Assembly: GCF_002878395.1 (NCBI RefSeq)
Contig: NC_061116.1
Coordinates: forward strand, 119,574,692-119,638,691
Reading direction: 5' to 3'
DNA: 64,000 nucleotides
Source: Capsicum annuum
Lineage: Eukaryota; Streptophyta; Magnoliopsida; Solanales; Solanaceae
Part shown: positions 59,808-64,000 of the stretch, piece after piece
Layout: each line of letters begins with the position of its first letter
Position numbering within the stretch: position 1 is the stretch's first letter
The notes under the pieces: generated by a model
The model's input: the letters and a program-made list of their open reading frames with translations, nothing else
Told to the model about the DNA's origin: nothing
The model's database searches: none
Translations under genes and position numbers: made by a program

Positions 59808-60920
59808 TTTACAATCACACTCAAAAAGATGATTATATTACATCATATAAGGAATTAATGAAGTTGAATGGGGATTCTGATGATAATGACCCTAAAAGAT
59901 CCATTGTTCTTAATCCAAGTAGGGATTTGAGGGATTCAAAATTTGAATTTGTGATTGATATGATACCAGTAGAAGTAGAGATTTTAAGTGGGCAACATGT
60001 AGACTTTAAGGTCAAGAGAAATTTGTAAGGTATCAAGTTGCAAATGGTTCACATTTTCATCAAAGCCAAATCAAGATGAAATTTTCAAGATCAAGACAAT
60101 AGGTCTTAATTATTCATGTGGTGATCAAAGAAATAACATAATGATTGTCTCTAAAATTTTGGCTAAAACTACATAGAAGAGTTCAAATTTAATACTAGTT
60201 GGGTGTGAAAGAATTTTAAGCTCATCTGATGAGCATAAACAATTGTATACTTTATAGACATCTCTTAGAGAGAAAAAAATAGTGAACTCTATCAATGGGA
60301 TTAATGAAGAACAATTTAACATGATTTGGGATTTTTTTTTTGAGCTACAAGAAGTAATCTGTGAACTATATATATCTTAAAGGTGAATATATTTCAAAAA
60401 CAATAGTTGAAGGCAAGAAAAAGTTTTTGAGACTATTTGTTTTATGCAACTTGTAAACAAGGATTCTTAGTTTGATGTTGACCTATTATAGGAGTTGATG
60501 AATACTATTTGGAAAGGCATAAAAAGCATGGACAACTCTTGATAGTAGTAGGTGTTGATGTAAAACAATAACATATATCCTATTGCATTTGTTGTAGTGG
60601 AAGGTGAATTAAAGGAAACATGGAGTTGGTTTCTCACTCTACTTGATGAAGACTTTTAAATCTCAAAAAATTCTACTATGTGGACTTTTATTTCTGATAA
60701 GCATCTACTTCATTCTTTGATAAGGTATTTTCAAATATTGCACATGGATTTTGTGTGAGGCACCTACATAAATTTGAAGAGTGAAGGTTTTGGAGGGCAA
60801 ACATTAAAATTTTAGGAAAAACTGCAAGGGAAGCTATTGAACATGAATTCTATAAGTACATGAAAGAAATGGCAGAGATGGATCCAAAAGCCTCTAAATG
60901 GTTCATTAATATGCCTCATT
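59808..60920 (+). pseudogene. MULE (MuDR-type) transposase relic
   Basis: The N-terminal part reads openly at 59855-60028 (YIYNHTQKDDYITSYKELMK ... FEFVIDMIPVE), followed by frame-broken pieces. The MULE catalytic region is clear near 60535-60680: HGQLLIVVGVDVK, CSGR..LKGNMEL-type sequence equivalent to VEGELKETWSWFLTLL, and LLDEDF. The DK..LLHSFDKVFSNIAHGFCVRHLHKFE segment spans 60690-60780, then AREAIEHEFYKYMKEMAEMD (60831-60890). It ends at 60920 where an LTR begins. It is a fragment of the DDE transposase without terminal repeats. Confidence 0.82.
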
Positions 60921-60924
60921 GATA

Positions 60925-62453
60925 TGTCGGGGACTTACGACACTTTTGATGCTTAAAACTATGGAAATTTGCAAGTACAAAGATATTTTATATGGATATG
61001 ATGTGATTTTATGGTTTTTGAAGCTCAAACAACTTTAGAATGGTAAAATTCTAATATTTGGACTTAAGGCATCAGACAAGACATTTCACAATCGTAGGAT
61101 ATGACCACAATCATACTATTGTGATCGTAGGTGAAAGTTGGGAGTTTGTACTCAAATGTTATATAGACTAGTGCATCCTAAGATCATACTTACATTTCAT
61201 CATCGTATGATTGATCATGGGAGAAGTTTCCTAAAATAATTCTTTTAGATATCAAGTGTGATAAAGATAAGACAAAAGGGATCCCACGATCATACCATAA
61301 TTTCACAAGCTCATATGGAAGATCATGAAAAGACTATTTTGCAAAGTGAAAAATTAGAGGTAGATCCTATGAGAGAAAATTTTGATCTTAAAATAAAACC
61401 ATGATCTCGCATTGAGAATCGTCCCGACTGGGATATGAGATATGAAAAGGTCAAGTGGCAACCTATGAGCACCAAGGACAATTGTGATATCTAACCATGA
61501 TCATACCTTCCTTCGTCTGATGTGCCAACTCAGCAGATATTATATTTAGAATAGGTTTTATATTTTTCTATAAGGACCTCTAGTAGGTTTATTATTTTTT
61601 ATTACATTCTATTGATACTTTTGAGACATATTGTTGTTCTTTGAAGCACAAACATCAATTTTGAGGGTTTTAATTCATAAGTGAGATTTATGGTTTTTAT
61701 CTTATTACTGTGAGTTTATAATTATGTTTCTTTTTATAATTATTGTTGTGTGCTTGTATTTATGAGTATCTAAACACCAAAAATAGAGTTTTCTGAACCA
61801 GGATAGCTTAACAAAGTAGTGTTCGTAGTACAAAGTGATTCTCAAAGGGTATTTGGGAATATATAATTTTTCTCAATATTTTGATTACTTTTTAACAAGC
61901 ACAGATGTTAGAACTTGCCTTATTTTTACTTTGGAAGAAAGGATGAGTAACGGATTCAAAAAGGGAATAAACAACAAAACTTAGATCTATCAACCCTCAT
62001 TTAATTAGACTTGAGACTATAGTGGGAGGACTAATATAGGGTAAATAATAAGGGTCAATAATGCAAAACCCATAAGACATTAATTTATGACAGGGGATAA
62101 TCATCTACTATAGGCTTAAAATCATTTAGATGAACATACCTTTCGATTCTTCTTGTCTAACACCATGAGAAATCACTAAGTATAAAGATCCTATAGAATT
62201 ATAAATTTATTAGGGAACACAGTCCTAGTGTCTCTCTCATATTGGTTACAAATCCAATGAAATCAACAGTTGTTACTATTAGAAACCGGATTTACAAACC
62301 CCCTTTTTACTAGAGATTATTTACTGATTACTTAGATAAACACTTGATAGAGATTTTGACCTATTCCTTGCAGGATTAAACCCAACCTAGTGGGGTTATA
62401 GATTTGATTAGAGACTAAGTTATACTTTATTTAGACGTGCAAGTTGAGTGACA
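60925..62453 (+). repeat. 5' LTR of an Athila/Tat-type Ty3/gypsy element
   Basis: It starts TGTCGGGGACTTACGAC right after the MULE relic and ends GTTGAGTGACA before the primer site. It contains scattered GATCATAC/GTATGATC/GATCGTAGG words at 61085-61530, followed by a TATA-like CTATAAGGACC at 61568. The start is assigned from TG and the break in the MULE reading, so it is less certain than the end. Confidence 0.65.
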
Positions 62454-62461
62454 TCAAATTT

Positions 62462-62479
62462 TGGTTCCATTGTCGGTGA
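62462..62479 (+). promoter_or_regulatory. Primer-binding site, tRNA-Asp type, eroded
   Basis: TGGTTCCATTGTCGGTGA corresponds to the Athila-type site TGGCGCCGTTGCCGGGGA with five transition-like changes. It separates this element from the iMet-primed chromoviruses elsewhere in the window. Confidence 0.72.
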
Positions 62480-62573
62480 ATACAGTTACAGAGCTGATTG
62501 ATTGTGTTTGTTGGGCTTTTGGTTTCTACTTTATGCTTTTAATTTTTTTCTATTATTTTTAAGGTGCACACTG

Positions 62574-64000
62574 ATGTATGCCCAACATTCATAGTCAAGG
62601 CAATCCCATATTCCACTTGATAAAGAAACTAAAAGGATCCTGAGAACTAAAAGAAGAATAGTGAACGACAGAGTTATAACCAAGAATGTCATAATGAAAA
62701 AAGTTCTAGGTGGGGGAGTTCTGAATCAACTAGGACATCTTGATGGTCTTTAGGATACAGCATTGAAGGCAATGCTCAATTTATGGCTAATAAGAATGGT
62801 AGGAAAGAAGTTGTAGAGTAGGCAACAAGAGACGAAAGGGATACACAATTTGAAGAAGACTATCAAACTGCACTTGAGGAATAAGAAAGGTAGAGAAGAA
62901 ATAAAGTGTAATAGCCTCTATAACATTATATTCCCCAATTTAATGATGCGGAAGATGAGCTAGAATTTTTGAATTCGATTAAAATATGTGTTATTATTCC
63001 ACCGACATTGACTACAGGAACTAAGTTTGATATCACCAGTGCTATGATACAACTATTAAACTTAAAAAAAGGTGTTCACAGGCCTTGCTACTACTGATGT
63101 AAATCTTCACATGATGAACTTTATAGTGATTTGCAATTAATATAATCTACCTAGAGTAAGCTAAAATGCAATTAGATTATGGTTATTTCCCTTCTCTCTA
63201 ATAAGAGAGGCTATATTATGGTTGACTGAGTTACCATGTGGATCAATCAAGACCTGGAATGGGTTGAGGACTCAATGTAGGTAGAGATTTTTTGCACCAT
63301 CCAGAATGTTGCAGTTGAAAGATGATATTTATAAACTTCAAGTAGTTACATTTGGAGGTGTTATATGAGACCTAGTTGAGGTTTAAAAAGAAGATGCAGA
63401 ATGTCCCAAATCATAGTATATTGGGTCATACTTTGCTAGAGATCTTTTATTGAGGTTTAAATAAGAACAATAAGGTTGTAGAAGACACTATCACACGTGG
63501 GTCATTCATGAGGTTACATTAGGATCAGGCTTCTGAGATTCTAGATTGTATCTCTAAAACCAACTTAGGTTGGCATACATGTGATAAAGGTATGCCTCAA
63601 GAACTTATATGATTGGAGAATACATAGAGTTGAGAGTGCTCTACCACTTAAAAGGTAGCGCAGTTGAGGACCAAGAATATCTTTTTTACTAAGTAGTTTA
63701 CAACAACTAGAGCATAAAAGGGGAATTCACTTAGTTTGCAGGGTAAGGCAACTAGGCATAATGATTATAAATCTGAAAAGGAGGTTAAGTATCTAGAAAA
63801 TAAGGTGATGAGTTTTTGAGCCAAAGGCCAAAGGTCTACTCAAGAGAATTGGAACTTTAGGCAAAGATATCAAGATCAAAATAGTACACAGATAACAACT
63901 ATAACATATATGGGTATAGAGATAGTGACTAAGTGAGAAAGAATAAATATAAGGATAGAAGTGGCCTCTATATTCCACTGGAGAATAAAAAGGCTAATTC
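62574..64000 (+). pseudogene. gag: Athila/Tat-type gag pseudogene, runs off the window
   Basis: From the ATG at 62574 the N-terminus includes PLDKETKRILRTKRR. The Retrotrans_gag core is clear at about 63090-63400: NLHMMNFIVICN, NAIRLWLFPFSLIREAILWL, TELPCGSIKTWNGLRTQ, RFFAPSRMLQLKDDIYKLQ. Several stops and frameshifts are present. The pol genes would lie beyond the right edge. The minus ORF 63793-63978 is a shadow. Confidence 0.8.

Overview
This window is plant nuclear DNA made almost entirely of decayed, nested transposable elements. I find no credible host gene. The LTR families, the tRNA-iMet-type primer sites (TGGTATCAGAGC) and the integrase-chromodomain endings are those of Tekay/Del-type Ty3/gypsy chromoviruses. 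The LTR style suggests a large Solanaceae genome such as Capsicum, Solanum or Nicotiana; the species is an inference. Every coding region carries stops or frameshifts, so CDS-like stretches are given as pseudogenes.

Layout. 1-1754: old LTR remnant. 2135-11580: Tekay element 1 with both LTRs, gag-pol and a near-perfect target duplication. 12130-13020: relic of a ZMYM1-like hAT transposase. 13205-16583 and 26018-26875: two halves of a phage-type RNA polymerase pseudogene resembling those of plant mitochondrial linear plasmids. The halves are separated by element 2 (16584-26017), a 9.4-kb LTR element with no gag-pol, flanked by the duplication GCTAG. 27590-28025: Copia gag relic. 28026-29915: minus-strand chromovirus 3' end. 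29921-34760: Tekay element 3, whose reverse transcriptase has been deleted. 34868-36864 and 42447-42906: one minus-strand LTR split by element 4 (36866-42446), a second element without gag-pol. 44009-53271: element 5, a gag-pol element whose LTRs are related to those of elements 2 and 4 and which is the likely type of their helper. 53272-55183: minus-strand chromovirus pieces. 55189-57378: solo LTR with perfect duplication CAAAA. 57804-58918: DNA element with about 110-bp inverted ends and a G-rich core. 58919-60920: LTR piece and MULE transposase relic. 60925-64000: 5' end of an Athila/Tat-type element.

Two observations stand out. First, the mitochondrial-plasmid-type RNA polymerase fossil is cut by an LTR element at an intact target duplication. 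Second, nearly every LTR family here carries, in the U3 part and usually just upstream of a TATA-like box, a cluster of short palindromic words that differs from family to family (for example TGACGGACCGTCA, CGCTTAAGC, TACGACTCATAGGGTC, GATCATAC). The position is shared but the sequence is not, which looks like a fast-changing promoter module.
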